Source: an uncultured Lachnospiraceae bacterium (GTDB lineage Bacteria > Bacillota > Clostridia > Lachnospirales > Lachnospiraceae). From it: DNA of 57,375 nucleotides. Shown one piece after another: positions 15,717-25,325 of the stretch. Made by a program: the position numbers and the translations under genes. Numbering within the stretch: position 1 is the stretch's first letter; each line of letters begins with the position of its first letter. Below the pieces are notes generated by a model. That model did not search any database. It had not been told where the DNA came from and saw nothing but the letters and a program-made list of their open reading frames with translations. The stretch is from positions 1 to 57,375 of the forward strand of contig CANRIG010000010.1 in assembly GCA_947630595.1 (NCBI GenBank), given 5' to 3'.

Positions 15717-17303
15717 CTACCTGCCAAATTCTGACAGCTGCAGCCCCTCGTTGCGGTCGAGCACCATGCCCACCGACCAGCTGTTGACGAAAAGCAGCAG
15801 CGGGCGGCCCTTCAGATCGCGGATTTTCTTCATGTCGGAGGTGCCGACGATGCGGTCGACGTCGATCTCCTCGTTCTCGATCCAGCGGATATACTCGTAG
15901 GGCAGCGGCTCGAGGCGGATGTCCACGTTGTATTCGTTTTCCAGGCGGTACTTGAGCACGTCGAACTGCAGCACGCCGACCACGCCGACGATGATCTCCT
16001 CCATGCCGGTGTTGAACTCCTGGAAAATCTGGATGGCGCCCTCCTGGGCGATCTGGCTGATGCCCTTGACGAACTGCTTGCGCTTCATCGTGTCGAGCTG
16101 CCGCACCCGCGCGAAGTGCTCCGGCGCAAAGGTCGGGATGCCCTCGTAGGCAAATTTTCTGCCCGGCGTGCAGATCGTATCGCCGATGGAGAAAATGCCG
16201 GGGTCGAACACGCCGATGATGTCCCCGGCGTACGCCTCCTGCACGACGTGGCGCTCCTGCGCCATCATCTGCTGCGGCTGCGAAAGGCGCTGGGTGCGGT
16301 CGCCCTGCACATGGTAGACCTCCATCCCCGCGTCGAAGCGGCCGGAACAGATGCGCATGAAAGCGATGCGGTCGCGGTGCGCCCGGTTCATGTTCGCCTG
16401 AATCTTAAAGACAAAGGCGGAAAAATCCTCCTCCATGGGGTCGATCACACCGCAGTCCGCGGTCCGCGGCAGCGGCGGGGTCGTCATCTGCAGGAAATGC
16501 TTCAGGAAAATCTCCACGCCGAAATTGGTCAGCGCCGAGCCGAAAAACACCGGGGAAAGCTGGCCCTTGCTGACCAGCTCCTGGTCGAACTCAGCCGACG
16601 CGCCGTCGAGCAGCTCGATCTCCTCCAGCAGCTTTTCCTTGTTCTGCGTCCCGATGAACGCCTCGAGCTCCGGAGCGTCCACGTCGATCTCGGTGGCCAC
16701 GCCGGCCTTTGTGCCCTTCTCGGTGCCGGTGAACGTCGTCACCTTCCCGGTCGCGCGCTCGTAGACGCCCCTGAAATTTTTGCCGGAGCCGATCGGCCAG
16801 TTGACCGGACAGGTCGCGATGCCCAGCTCCTTCTCGATGTCGTCGAGCAGTTCAAAGCTGTCGTTGGCATCGCGGTCCAGCTTGTTGATAAATGTAAAAA
16901 TCGGAATGTGGCGCATCACGCAGACCTTGAACAGCTTGCGCGTCTGCGCCTCCACGCCCTTGGAGGCGTCGATGACCATCACGGCGGAGTCCGCCGCCAT
17001 CAGCGTGCGGTACGTGTCCTCCGAGAAGTCCTGATGCCCCGGCGTGTCCAGAATGTTGATGCAGTAGCCCCCGTAATTGAACTGAAGCACGGAGGAGGTC
17101 ACAGAGATACCTCTCTCTTTTTCGATTTCCATCCAGTCCGACACCGCGTGCCGGGCCGTGGCCTTTCCCTTGACCGAACCGGCCAGGTTGATCGCGCCGC
17201 CGTAGAGCAGAAATTTCTCGGTCAGCGTCGTCTTGCCGGCATCCGGATGGGAAATAATCGCAAATGTGCGCCTTTTCCTGATCTCGTCTCTGATATCACT
17301 CAC
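15717..17303 (-). CDS. prfC: Peptide chain release factor 3
   Basis: RF3 is a translational GTPase that recycles RF1/RF2. The 528-aa product has G1 SHPDAGKTTLTEK (about 20), G3 DTPGHQDFSEDTYRTL, G4 NKLDRDA, then domain II and the RF3-specific C-terminal domain (QFDVLKYRLENEYNVD). The start is GTG 17303, 8 nt after GGAGG. It has its own promoter, so it is likely monocistronic. Confidence 0.96.
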   Translation of the reverse strand: MSDIRDEIRKRRTFAIISHPDAGKTTLTEKFLLYGGAINLAGSVKGKATARHAVSDWMEIEKERGISVTSSVLQFNYGGYCINILDTPGHQDFSEDTYRTLMAADSAVMVIDASKGVEAQTRKLFKVCVMRHIPIFTFINKLDRDANDSFELLDDIEKELGIATCPVNWPIGSGKNFRGVYERATGKVTTFTGTEKGTKAGVATEIDVDAPELEAFIGTQNKEKLLEEIELLDGASAEFDQELVSKGQLSPVFFGSALTNFGVEIFLKHFLQMTTPPLPRTADCGVIDPMEEDFSAFVFKIQANMNRAHRDRIAFMRICSGRFDAGMEVYHVQGDRTQRLSQPQQMMAQERHVVQEAYAGDIIGVFDPGIFSIGDTICTPGRKFAYEGIPTFAPEHFARVRQLDTMKRKQFVKGISQIAQEGAIQIFQEFNTGMEEIIVGVVGVLQFDVLKYRLENEYNVDIRLEPLPYEYIRWIENEEIDVDRIVGTSDMKKIRDLKGRPLLLFVNSWSVGMVLDRNEGLQLSEFGR

Positions 17304-17345
17304 AGCAATCTCCTCCAACTGTTTTCCCTGAATTTGTCTTTGCCT

Positions 17346-17374
17346 ATTCTATCAGGGTCCGGAAATGCTGTCAA
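17346..17374 (-). promoter_or_regulatory. Promoter of prfC
   Basis: Minus strand consensus TTGACA (17369-17374), 17-bp spacer, TAGAAT (17346-17351). It lies 43 bp before the prfC start and just after the end of the nucleoside-transport operon. Confidence 0.85.
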
Positions 17375-17401
17375 TGTCCGAAATTGCACAAACCGCTTCT
17401 C

Positions 17402-17782
17402 TCAGAACGTACAGCTGTCCGTCTTCCCCAGATGGGGATCGCCGTCCAGGCTCTGCATATTCAGCGTCTTTCTGCGCAGGCGCTCCTCCTCCGACTGCCG
17501 GAGGATGTAGTCCTTGATCGCCTTCGCGTTCTTGATGTGCATCAGGCGCAGGTCCGGGTCCGTCATGTCGCCGCTGAAGCAGTGTACCGTCCCCAGGCCG
17601 AAAATCCGCTCCAGAAGGCTTACCTCCAGGCGCACGTCCACGATCTTGTACAGGTAGCAGTCGTTCTCCACATGCCGGAGCAGGCCGGAATCCACGGTAA
17701 TGATCTCATCCGACACCGTGTATGTGGTAAACGTCCACGGCAGGCCGAGAAACGCCCACCGTTTCTTTTCCTTATAAGCCAT
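17402..17782 (-). CDS. Bacterial PH domain (DUF304-like) protein
   Basis: The 126-aa protein has the YdbS/YdbT-type bPH2 pattern: TFTTYTVSDEIITVDSGLL, then KIVDVRLEVSLLERIFGLGT and HIKNAKAIKDYI. These domains usually sit beside membrane helices, but none is present here. It lies 16 bp after nupQ and is probably the last gene of that operon. Its function in nucleoside uptake is unknown. Confidence 0.8.
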   Translation of the reverse strand: MAYKEKKRWAFLGLPWTFTTYTVSDEIITVDSGLLRHVENDCYLYKIVDVRLEVSLLERIFGLGTVHCFSGDMTDPDLRLMHIKNAKAIKDYILRQSEEERLRRKTLNMQSLDGDPHLGKTDSCTF

Positions 17783-17798
17783 ATGAATACCCCTTTGC

Positions 17799-18743
17799 TT
17801 ACTTCGACTTCACAAACGGCTTGCCGTTTGCCGCCGGCACATGCGACTTGCCCACGAACAGGATCAGCACGATCACCGTCACCACGTACGGGATCATGGA
17901 AATCAGCTGCGCCGAGACGACGTTGGAATTGCCGAGCACCACCTTGAGGCCGGTACAGAAGCCGAACAGGAGGCAGCCGAGCATCGCGCCCTGCGGGCGG
18001 AATTTTCCGAAAATCACGGCCGCGATCGCGATGAAGCCCTGTCCGACAATGGAGATCGGCCGGAACTGGTTGGTGATCGCCATCGTCATGCACGCGCCGC
18101 CGAGTCCCGCGAAGAATCCGGAGACGGTTACGCAGAAGAAGCGGATGCGCAGCACGTTGATGCCGAGCGTCTCGCACGCCTGCGGATGCTCGCCGCAGGC
18201 CCGCATGCGCAGGCCGAAGCGCGTCTTGTAGAAAATGAACCAGACGAGGAGCACCGCAAGAAAGACGAGGTAGGTCGTCGCGTAGTTCGTGAACACGTTT
18301 TTCAGGAACGTGCCGAACACCGTCGAAGTATCAAACGTGCCCTTGAACAGCAGCGGGATTTTGGAGCCCGGCTCCAGCGGCCTGGTGTCCGTGGAATTGA
18401 ACAGCGCCTTTGCGGTCATGATCGCAATGCCGGGGGCCAGGAAGTTGATCGCCGTGCCGGAGATCGTCTGGTCCGCGCCCAGCCGCACCGTCGCCAGGGC
18501 GTGCAGCATGCCGAACAGCGCGCCGGCAAGGCCGCCGCACAGGAAGCCGATCCACGGGTTTTTCGTGTAAAACGCGACCACGCAGCCTGCGAAGGCGCCG
18601 GCGGACATCATGCCCTCCATACCGATGTTGACCACGCCGGAGACCTCGGAAAAGCAGGAGCCGAGGGCCGCGAACAGAAGCGGAGGCGTGTACAGCAAGG
18701 TTGCGTAAATGATGACACCCAGTTCATTGATCAAAGCATTCAT
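17799..18743 (-). CDS. nupQ: Nucleoside ABC transporter permease (NupQ/YufQ-like)
   Basis: The 314-aa BPD_transp_2-family permease has about eight hydrophobic segments and the family stretch GSCFSEVSGVVNIGMEGMM near the N-terminus, followed by GAFAGCVVAF and an internal GLGGACMTMA. With NupP it forms the membrane channel of the BMP-type nucleoside importer. It starts 3 bp after nupP. Confidence 0.9.
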   Translation of the reverse strand: MNALINELGVIIYATLLYTPPLLFAALGSCFSEVSGVVNIGMEGMMSAGAFAGCVVAFYTKNPWIGFLCGGLAGALFGMLHALATVRLGADQTISGTAINFLAPGIAIMTAKALFNSTDTRPLEPGSKIPLLFKGTFDTSTVFGTFLKNVFTNYATTYLVFLAVLLVWFIFYKTRFGLRMRACGEHPQACETLGINVLRIRFFCVTVSGFFAGLGGACMTMAITNQFRPISIVGQGFIAIAAVIFGKFRPQGAMLGCLLFGFCTGLKVVLGNSNVVSAQLISMIPYVVTVIVLILFVGKSHVPAANGKPFVKSK

Positions 18744-18746
18744 TGT

Positions 18747-19838
18747 CTATCTGCCTCCCTTCTGCGGACTCTTTTTCAGGTAGCGGACCGCGCCGAAAAT
18801 GCTGGAAATCGCGATAAAGAACACGACCGTTCCCACGATGATATCCACGACCTGCGTGGGCGCCTTCACCAGATTCAGCTTGCCGCCGCTGTAGGTCAAA
18901 GCCCCGTAGAACAGTCCCGCGATCAGCACGCCGAACGGGTTGGACACGCCGATCAGCGCCACCACGATGCCCGCGAAGCCGAAGCCCTCCTGCGAGGTAA
19001 AGATACTGATGCGGCCGCCCATGCCGAGCAGCTGCAGGGAACCTCCGAGACCCGCCAGCGCGCCGGAGATGGCCAGCGCCGTGAGGATGGAGCGGTTCAC
19101 GCTGATGCCGCCGTACTCCGCCGCGGATTTGTTGAAGCCCACCGCTTTCAGCTCATAGCCGAGCGTCGTCTTTTCTATAATGAAGTAAATGACAATGGTC
19201 AGCAGGATCGCCACCAGAATGCCCCAGTTCGCGGTCGGGCAGAGATTGAATTTCTCAATCAGCCCCGCCGGCAGCAGCGTTCTCGCATGCTCGGAGACAT
19301 TGCGCGTCGCCTCCGCGCTGCCCTCGTTGTGAATCGCGGGGAAGTCCGCGATGTAGTTGCTCAGGTAAAACGCGGTCCAGTTGAACATGATCATCGAGAG
19401 CACCTCGTTGATGCCCCACTTGTTTTTCAGGAAGCCGACGATGACGCCCCACAGCGCGCCGGCCGCCGCCGCTGCCAGGAAGCACAGCGGAATCAGGATG
19501 ATGGACGGCAGGGAGCCGAACAGAATGCCCACCACGCAGGCCGCCATGGAGCCCATGACGAACTGGCCCTCTGCGCCGATGTTGAACACGCCGGTGCGGA
19601 AGGAAAACGCCACCGACAAACCGACCACGATGTACGGCGTGCCGTAGACGATACAATAAGAGATATTCTTCGTGCTCGAGAACACGCTCTTGAGCAGCGT
19701 CCCGTAAGCGTCCGTCACGGAGATGCCCATGACGACCAGGAAGATCGCTCCCACAATGAAACCGATGATGATCGACAGAATCGTGTGAATGAATTTGCTG
19801 TCCGCTATGACGTCCAGCAGCGTCCTCTTGTTATCCAT
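18747..19838 (-). CDS. nupP: Nucleoside ABC transporter permease (NupP/YufP-like)
   Basis: The 363-aa multi-spanning permease has the family motifs SFRTGVFNIGAEGQFVMG and GINEVLSMIMFNW. ATG 19838 follows AGGAGGTGG and overlaps the end of nupO by 8 nt. It pairs with NupQ; the order ATPase-permease-permease is that of B. subtilis nupOPQ. Confidence 0.9.
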   Translation of the reverse strand: MDNKRTLLDVIADSKFIHTILSIIIGFIVGAIFLVVMGISVTDAYGTLLKSVFSSTKNISYCIVYGTPYIVVGLSVAFSFRTGVFNIGAEGQFVMGSMAACVVGILFGSLPSIILIPLCFLAAAAAGALWGVIVGFLKNKWGINEVLSMIMFNWTAFYLSNYIADFPAIHNEGSAEATRNVSEHARTLLPAGLIEKFNLCPTANWGILVAILLTIVIYFIIEKTTLGYELKAVGFNKSAAEYGGISVNRSILTALAISGALAGLGGSLQLLGMGGRISIFTSQEGFGFAGIVVALIGVSNPFGVLIAGLFYGALTYSGGKLNLVKAPTQVVDIIVGTVVFFIAISSIFGAVRYLKKSPQKGGR

Positions 19839-21372
19839 GCGTTCCACCTCCTGCCATCATCAGTCCGAGCTCGTTCTCATCCGCATCCTTGCCCGCCACC
19901 TCGCTGACGATTTTGCCGCTGTAGATGACGTCGATGCGGTCGGAGAGGCTCATGATCTCGTCCAGTTCAAAGGATACCAGCAGCACCGCCTTGCCCTTGT
20001 TGCGCTGCTCCACAATGTATTTGTGCACAAACTCGATCGCGCCCACATCCAGGCCGCGGGTCGGGTTCACCGCGATCAAAAGGTCCTTGTTGTTTTCGAC
20101 CTCGCGCGCGATGATGACCTTCTGCTGGTTGCCGCCCGAGAGCGTGCCCGCCGGGCGTCCCTCGCAGTTTGCCGGGCGGATGTCGTATTTCTCGATCGCC
20201 TTCGTCGCAAAGCTGTGAATCGCGCTGCGGTTGATCAGGATGCCGTTCGCGTATTCCGGCTCCTTGTAATTTTGCAGCACCAGATTCTCCTCCACGGAGA
20301 AATCCAGCACCAGGCCGTGCTTCTGCCGGTCCGCCGGGATGCTGGAGACGCCGTTGACGAAGCCGAAGCGAGGCGGCTTGTTGTATATGTCGACCCCGTT
20401 GATCGTGATCGAGCCGCCCGAGGCCTTGCGCAGGCCGGTGATGATCTCCACCAGCTCCGTCTGGCCGTTGCCGTCGATGCCGGCGATACCCACAATCTCG
20501 CCCCGCCGCACTTTGAGGTTCAGGCCCCTCAGAATCTCCACGTTGCGGTAGTCCACGCCGTGCAGGTCCTTGACCTCCAGCACCACGTCGCCGGGCTTCT
20601 GCTCCGGCTTGTCCACCACAAACGTGACCTGGCGGCCCACCATCATGCTGGCCAGCTCGTCCTGCGTCACCTCGTCCACGTTCACCGTGCCGATGTACTT
20701 GCCGAGCCGGATGATCGTGCAGTAGTCCGCAGACTCCTTGATCTCCTTCAGCTTATGCGTGATCAGGATGATGCTCTTGCCGTCCGCGGTCAGATTGTGC
20801 ATGATCTCGATCAGCTCCACAATCTCCTGCGGCGTCAGCGACGCCGTCGGCTCGTCCAGAATCAGGATGTCGGCGCCGCGGTACAGCGCCTTGAGGATTT
20901 CCACCCTCTGCTGCATGCCCACGGAAATATCCTCGATCTTCGCGTCAGGATCGATCGAGAGACCGTAACGCTCGGAAATTTCCTGCACGTTCCTGCGCGC
21001 GGTCTGCATATCCAGCCGGACGCCCTTCACGGGCTCCGTCCCGAGCACGATGTTTTCCGTCACGGTAAACGGCTGTACCAGCATGAAATGCTGGTGCACC
21101 ATGCCGATGCCCGCGGCGATCGCGTCTCTCGGGTTGTTCATTTCCAGTCTCTTTCCATTGATCAGGATTTCTCCCGACGTAGGCTTGTAAAGCCCGTAAA
21201 GCTGGTTCATCAGCGTCGATTTCCCGGCGCCGTTTTCGCCCAGTATCGCGTGAATTTCACCCTTGTGAACGGTCAGGTTGATACCGTCGTTGGCCGTAAA
21301 ATTGCCGAACCGCTTGACGATATTGCGCATCTCGATCACCTTGGTGTTCAAATCCACATGTTTTTGTGCCAA
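19831..21372 (-). CDS. nupO: Nucleoside ABC transporter ATPase with two nucleotide-binding domains (NupO/YufO-like)
   Basis: The 513-aa protein is a fusion of two ABC ATPase domains. The first has Walker A GENGAGKST, signature SVGMQQRVEI and Walker B ILILDEPTASL. The second has a degenerate P-loop GIDGNGQTE, the signature LSGGNQQKV and a weak Walker B (LLIAVNPTRGLD), as usual in this family (MglA/RbsA-like). The start is TTG 21372, 6 nt after AGGGAGGGG. It follows yjjW by 66 bp. Confidence 0.92.
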   Translation of the reverse strand: MAQKHVDLNTKVIEMRNIVKRFGNFTANDGINLTVHKGEIHAILGENGAGKSTLMNQLYGLYKPTSGEILINGKRLEMNNPRDAIAAGIGMVHQHFMLVQPFTVTENIVLGTEPVKGVRLDMQTARRNVQEISERYGLSIDPDAKIEDISVGMQQRVEILKALYRGADILILDEPTASLTPQEIVELIEIMHNLTADGKSIILITHKLKEIKESADYCTIIRLGKYIGTVNVDEVTQDELASMMVGRQVTFVVDKPEQKPGDVVLEVKDLHGVDYRNVEILRGLNLKVRRGEIVGIAGIDGNGQTELVEIITGLRKASGGSITINGVDIYNKPPRFGFVNGVSSIPADRQKHGLVLDFSVEENLVLQNYKEPEYANGILINRSAIHSFATKAIEKYDIRPANCEGRPAGTLSGGNQQKVIIAREVENNKDLLIAVNPTRGLDVGAIEFVHKYIVEQRNKGKAVLLVSFELDEIMSLSDRIDVIYSGKIVSEVAGKDADENELGLMMAGGGTHG

Positions 21373-21438
21373 GCCTATCCCCTCCCTCATGCACATTTTC
21401 CGGTACCGTAGTTGCAGTTTCCGTCAGACGCCGCGGCC

Positions 21439-22278
21439 TCAGACGATCACCGCGTCGCGCAGGCCGTACCCGGCGGCGATCGCCGCCATTTCCTGCAGAT
21501 ACGCCTCTGACGGGGGCTCCATGGCCCTGTAGGTTTCCCGCACGCCCAGCGGGCGGTAGCGGATGATTTTGTAGCGCGTGTCCAGGCAGCCGCACTCTGC
21601 CAGCACCCTGCTGACCTCGCGCACGGTCTGCGCGCAGTCGAACAGCTCCGGCACGATCACCGTACGCACCTCCGGGAGCCTGCCGTGCAGCGCCAGCCAG
21701 CGCAGGTTGGCGAGCACCTGCGCGTTATCGCAGCCCGTGACCCGCAGATGCTCCCGCGCATCCCAGGCCTTGACGTCGAGCATGACGCCGTCCGTCACCG
21801 CCGTCAGCTCCGGATCCGCCGCGAAATCGTAGCTGCCGTTGGAATCGAGCAGCGTGTGCAGGCCCTCCGCCCGGGCGAGCGTCAGCAGCTCCAGCAGAAA
21901 ATCGCGCCAGCGCGTGCACTCGCCGCCGGACACGGTGATGCCGCGGATAAACGGGACATTGCGGCGCACGCTCTGCATGACCTCCTCCGCGGTCAGGTTT
22001 CTGGTCCGCGCGGACGCGCCGTGCGGGCAGTGATGGAAGCACTCGTCGCAGAACACGCATTTCGCGCTGTCCCAGCGCATCCGGCCGTCCGCAAACGTCA
22101 GCGCGCCCGGCCTGCACCACGCCGCGCATTCCCCGCAGTGGATGCAGGTATGGATGGTCTCCGGATTATGGCAGTACCTGCAGTCAAACCCGCACCCCTG
22201 CAGAAAGATCGCGGTGCGGTTGCCGGGCCCGTCCACGCTGCTGAATGAAATGATTTTGTTTACCGTCGCTCTTGTCAT
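21439..22278 (-). CDS. yjjW: YjjW-family glycyl radical enzyme activase
   Basis: The 279-aa radical SAM enzyme would install the glycyl radical on YjjI. It has the SAM-cluster motif CGFDCRYC (residues about 30-37), then two ferredoxin-like clusters (CIHCGECAAWC and CVFCDECFHHC) and the TVSGGECTRW segment. It lies 36 bp after yjjI and 66 bp before nupO, inside the nucleoside-transport operon. Confidence 0.92.
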   Translation of the reverse strand: MTRATVNKIISFSSVDGPGNRTAIFLQGCGFDCRYCHNPETIHTCIHCGECAAWCRPGALTFADGRMRWDSAKCVFCDECFHHCPHGASARTRNLTAEEVMQSVRRNVPFIRGITVSGGECTRWRDFLLELLTLARAEGLHTLLDSNGSYDFAADPELTAVTDGVMLDVKAWDAREHLRVTGCDNAQVLANLRWLALHGRLPEVRTVIVPELFDCAQTVREVSRVLAECGCLDTRYKIIRYRPLGVRETYRAMEPPSEAYLQEMAAIAAGYGLRDAVIV

Positions 22279-22314
22279 GGCCGTTCCTTCCTCCGGATGC
22301 GGCCGCAGCCGCCG

Positions 22315-23859
22315 TTAACGGACACGGCGGTCGAGAATCTTGCAGTTTTTGGCTGCGCCGAGTCCGAGTCCGGTCGTATTCTGGCGCACGTTCTGCCCCG
22401 CGTCCAGCTTTTCCATCTCGCTGCGCTTCACCAGGTATCCGGTGACGCGGATCACGTCGCTGTCGCTCGCGTAGAACGACAGATAGCGGATGTCGACGCC
22501 CAGGCTGCCGCGGATGATGTCCAGCACATACTGCGGATTCTTGTGCACCGTCAGATCCACCGGGAAGATATCGCCCGTGCCCGACGGGAAATATTTGTGG
22601 AACAGGCTGATGCATTTCAGATGATCCACCAGCTCGTCCGGCTCCTCGCCGATCGGGATGCGCGTTCCCGGCGAGCAGTCGTGGTCGGACTCGATGCCCA
22701 CCTGCGCGTGCAGCAGGAAATGATGGTCCGTCGCCTCGCAGTAGGGGTTGCAGTGATTCTCGTTAAACTGCTGAATGATGTCCATGATCTCCACGCCGAG
22801 CCGGTTTGCCCGCTCGCTGTGGCCGAACCGCTCGTGGCAGCCCTCTTTTTCCAGCAGCAGATTGACGCACTCCGCCAGGCCCACCAGGCCGAACATCGCC
22901 GTAAACTTCTCGCGCTGCACAAAGCCCTCCGTCGCCAGGAAGCTGCTGGTGAACCAGCCGCTCTCCTCCACCAGGAAGCGGATGCGCTCGTCCATGTAGC
23001 GCGCCATCACGTCGCACATGTGCGGCAGCACATTCGTCTTGAAATCCCCGATGTCCTTCGCCCGCTTGGCGATATTGGAGAGGATCAGGCGGCTCAGCGT
23101 GTAGGAACCGCCGCCCTTGAGCAGGCCGTTGTAGCAGCTCGCGATGCAGTAATTGTCGCCGAGCTCCTCCCGGAACATGCGGTCGTTTGCAAAGCTGGGC
23201 TTTGCAGAGTGCAGCGCGCAGCGAATGCCGGCCAGGATAAATTCGTCCGGCGTCTCGTCGCTCACGCGCATCGTCAGGTTCGGCACCGCGTTTTCCAGCT
23301 CCGACTCCACCTCCATCAGCAGGTAGCCGAGACGGCTCTCCTTCGGGCCGATATCCGCGTGGCAGAAGGAGTCGAGAATCGTGCGGTCGATCGTCGTCAG
23401 CCACAGGCGCAGCGCCTTCTTCACCGTCTCGTCGTCCTCGTTTTCAATGTACGGCCCCAGCAGCTCGTCCAGGTCGCCGATGAATACCGGGTAGTTCGTG
23501 ATGCTCGGTATATTGTGGTACATAATCATCAGGTTGGTCAGCGCCTCGGAAAAGTCCCGGGCCGGCCCCAGCTGCAGGAACGCGCTGCCCTCGCGCAGGA
23601 ATTTCTCAAAGTCAATGCAGATATAGCGCGGCCGGTAGGGCGCGTCCCCCTCGAACAGATTGCAGATGCAGCGCGTGTCGATATCGCAGCGCATCAGCTC
23701 GTCCAGCTCCTCCGGCTCGTCCAGAACCGTCATAAAGTTTTCCGCGTGGCGCGCGAGGTAAGTCACCTTCTGCTCGTGCGTCGTCGTCGGGTCCACCAGC
23801 GTGTCATAAATCTCCCGGCGTTTTTCCTCAATCAGTTCCGGTGTCAGGATTCGTTTCAT
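22315..23859 (-). CDS. yjjI: YjjI-family glycyl radical enzyme (DUF3029)
   Basis: The 514-aa protein matches E. coli YjjI in length and layout. The C-terminal glycyl radical loop is RVTGYL (Gly at about 474), and NYCIASCYNGLLKGGG is a candidate for the thiyl cysteine loop. The reaction catalysed by YjjI is not established as far as I know. In E. coli yjjI-yjjW sit beside the deoCABD nucleoside-degradation operon; here they sit inside a nucleoside importer operon. That makes a nucleoside- or deoxyribose-derived substrate likely (inference). It is oxygen-sensitive by family, so the host is anaerobic. Confidence 0.92.
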   Translation of the reverse strand: MKRILTPELIEEKRREIYDTLVDPTTTHEQKVTYLARHAENFMTVLDEPEELDELMRCDIDTRCICNLFEGDAPYRPRYICIDFEKFLREGSAFLQLGPARDFSEALTNLMIMYHNIPSITNYPVFIGDLDELLGPYIENEDDETVKKALRLWLTTIDRTILDSFCHADIGPKESRLGYLLMEVESELENAVPNLTMRVSDETPDEFILAGIRCALHSAKPSFANDRMFREELGDNYCIASCYNGLLKGGGSYTLSRLILSNIAKRAKDIGDFKTNVLPHMCDVMARYMDERIRFLVEESGWFTSSFLATEGFVQREKFTAMFGLVGLAECVNLLLEKEGCHERFGHSERANRLGVEIMDIIQQFNENHCNPYCEATDHHFLLHAQVGIESDHDCSPGTRIPIGEEPDELVDHLKCISLFHKYFPSGTGDIFPVDLTVHKNPQYVLDIIRGSLGVDIRYLSFYASDSDVIRVTGYLVKRSEMEKLDAGQNVRQNTTGLGLGAAKNCKILDRRVR

Positions 23860-23897
23860 ATTATTCTCACCTCAGTAACATATTTGCCGTTTTTTGC

Positions 23898-23933
23898 AGA
23901 AAAGGCTGCCGCAAAAAGATTCTTGCAACAGCC
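23898..23933 (-). terminator. Terminator between bmpA and yjjI
   Basis: GGCTGTTGCAA pairs with TTGCGGCAGCC (11 bp, two G-U) on the minus strand and is followed by TTTTCTG. Partial termination here would give excess binding protein over the enzyme and membrane genes. Confidence 0.8.
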
Positions 23934-24004
23934 CCCTGATTTCAAAACCTGATCAGAAGATTCTCCCGTTCCTCTGATCTCCCCTGTCCTTTTCCGTGCA
24001 AAGC

Positions 24005-25021
24005 TTACTCAAGAATGAAGTCCGGGCACTCCTCGGCCGTGGTCGGAACCACTACTTCGCCGGAAAGGATCGCTTCCTTTGCCTCCTCAACTGCAGCGAT
24101 CACTTCGTCCGTCAGCAGATCCTGCGTCGGGGAGATGTCCACGCCGCCGTTCTCCAGGCTGTAGCGATGAACGCCGCCGACGTACTCGCCCTCGAGCACC
24201 GACTCGGAAATGGACTGGGAAGCGATGTCCACGCGCTTCATAGCGGAGGTAAGGATCGTCTCCGGAGCAAGGTAAGCCTGGTCGGTATCCACGCCGATCG
24301 CATAGATGCCGTTATCCACGCATGCGGAGATAACGCCTGCGCCTGAACCGCCTGCCGCCTGGTAGATGATGTCCGCGCCGTTCGTGATCATCTCGGTAGC
24401 GCCTGCGGAAGCCGTAGCCGCGTCCGCGAAGTTGTTGACGTTGAACTGGAGCACCTTAACGTCCGGGTTGACGGACTGTGCGCCTGCGATGTAGCCGTAG
24501 CCGAACAGGTTCATCGTGTCGGAAACCATGCCCTGCACATAGCCGATGGTGTTCGTCTCGGTCATCATGCCTGCGACCACGCCCACCAGATAGGAAGCCT
24601 GCTCCTGAGAGAACATCAGGCACGCCACGTTTTCGAGGTCCGCGTTGGAATCGTCATCGATGATTGCGAACTTCTGGTCCGGATTCGCCTCAGCCGCCTC
24701 GCGGGTCGCATCCGCCAGCATGTAGCCCACGCAGATGATCAGGTCGTAATCCTCGTCGATGAAGGTCTGGATGTTGGACGCGTAGTCAGCGTCGGTCGCG
24801 CTCTCCAGATAGTTTACCTCGATCGCGTCGTTCTCCTCGCCCAGAGCCTGCAGGCCCTCCCATGCGCTCTGGTTGAACGACTGGTCGTTCACGCCGCCGA
24901 CGTCGGTCACCATGCCGACCTTGATGGACTCCGGAGCCTCGTCCGCGCTCACCGCCATCGGCATCACGCCGAGTACCATGGATGCTGCAAGTACCGCTGC
25001 CAAAATCTTTTTCATGCTCAT
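24005..25021 (-). CDS. bmpA: BMP-family nucleoside-binding protein
   Basis: The 338-aa substrate-binding protein of a BmpA/Med-type nucleoside importer has the patterns VGMVTDVGGVNDQSFNQSAW, LIICVGYMLADATREAA and AAGGSGAGVISACVDNGIYA. The signal peptide is plain (MKKILAAVLAASMVLG, cut near SA|DE) and lacks a lipobox Cys, which is unusual for a Gram-positive binding protein. ATG 25021 follows AGGAGGAAAG by 7-10 nt. It opens the operon bmpA-yjjI-yjjW-nupO-nupP-nupQ. Confidence 0.92.
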   Translation of the reverse strand: MSMKKILAAVLAASMVLGVMPMAVSADEAPESIKVGMVTDVGGVNDQSFNQSAWEGLQALGEENDAIEVNYLESATDADYASNIQTFIDEDYDLIICVGYMLADATREAAEANPDQKFAIIDDDSNADLENVACLMFSQEQASYLVGVVAGMMTETNTIGYVQGMVSDTMNLFGYGYIAGAQSVNPDVKVLQFNVNNFADAATASAGATEMITNGADIIYQAAGGSGAGVISACVDNGIYAIGVDTDQAYLAPETILTSAMKRVDIASQSISESVLEGEYVGGVHRYSLENGGVDISPTQDLLTDEVIAAVEEAKEAILSGEVVVPTTAEECPDFILE

Positions 25022-25126
25022 TTGATTCTTTCCTCCTGTCTTTTTGTTTTTTTGCATGTTTTCTATAACTTTTCAATAAAATCTGAGAATGCTGTCTGTC
25101 AGATTTCATCGAAATTTCACATATTT

Positions 25127-25155
25127 AGAATACAATATAAGTCCCCAGAAATCAA
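25127..25155 (-). promoter_or_regulatory. Promoter of the bmpA operon
   Basis: Minus strand TTGATT (25150-25155), 17-bp spacer, TATTCT (25127-25132). The 5' leader is about 100 nt. Together with the pyrB promoter it fills the 304-bp divergent gap. Confidence 0.6.
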
Positions 25156-25244
25156 CTAAATTTTTTGTATTTTATAGAATTTTCTATTTTTATGCCCGCC
25201 GGAGCGCGTCTGGAGCGCCGCGCAGAATTTTCTGCTTTTGTATC

Positions 25245-25273
25245 TTGCAATTATACGGCGGATGGGATATGAT
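25245..25273 (+). promoter_or_regulatory. Promoter of pyrBI
   Basis: TTGCAA (25245-25250), 17-bp spacer, TATGAT (25268-25273). The leader is about 45 nt with no visible attenuator or PyrR-type hairpin. Confidence 0.65.
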
Positions 25274-25325
25274 ACATTCGACACAGATAGAGGTGCTCTG
25301 CCACCCTTACAGCGAGGAGGATATT

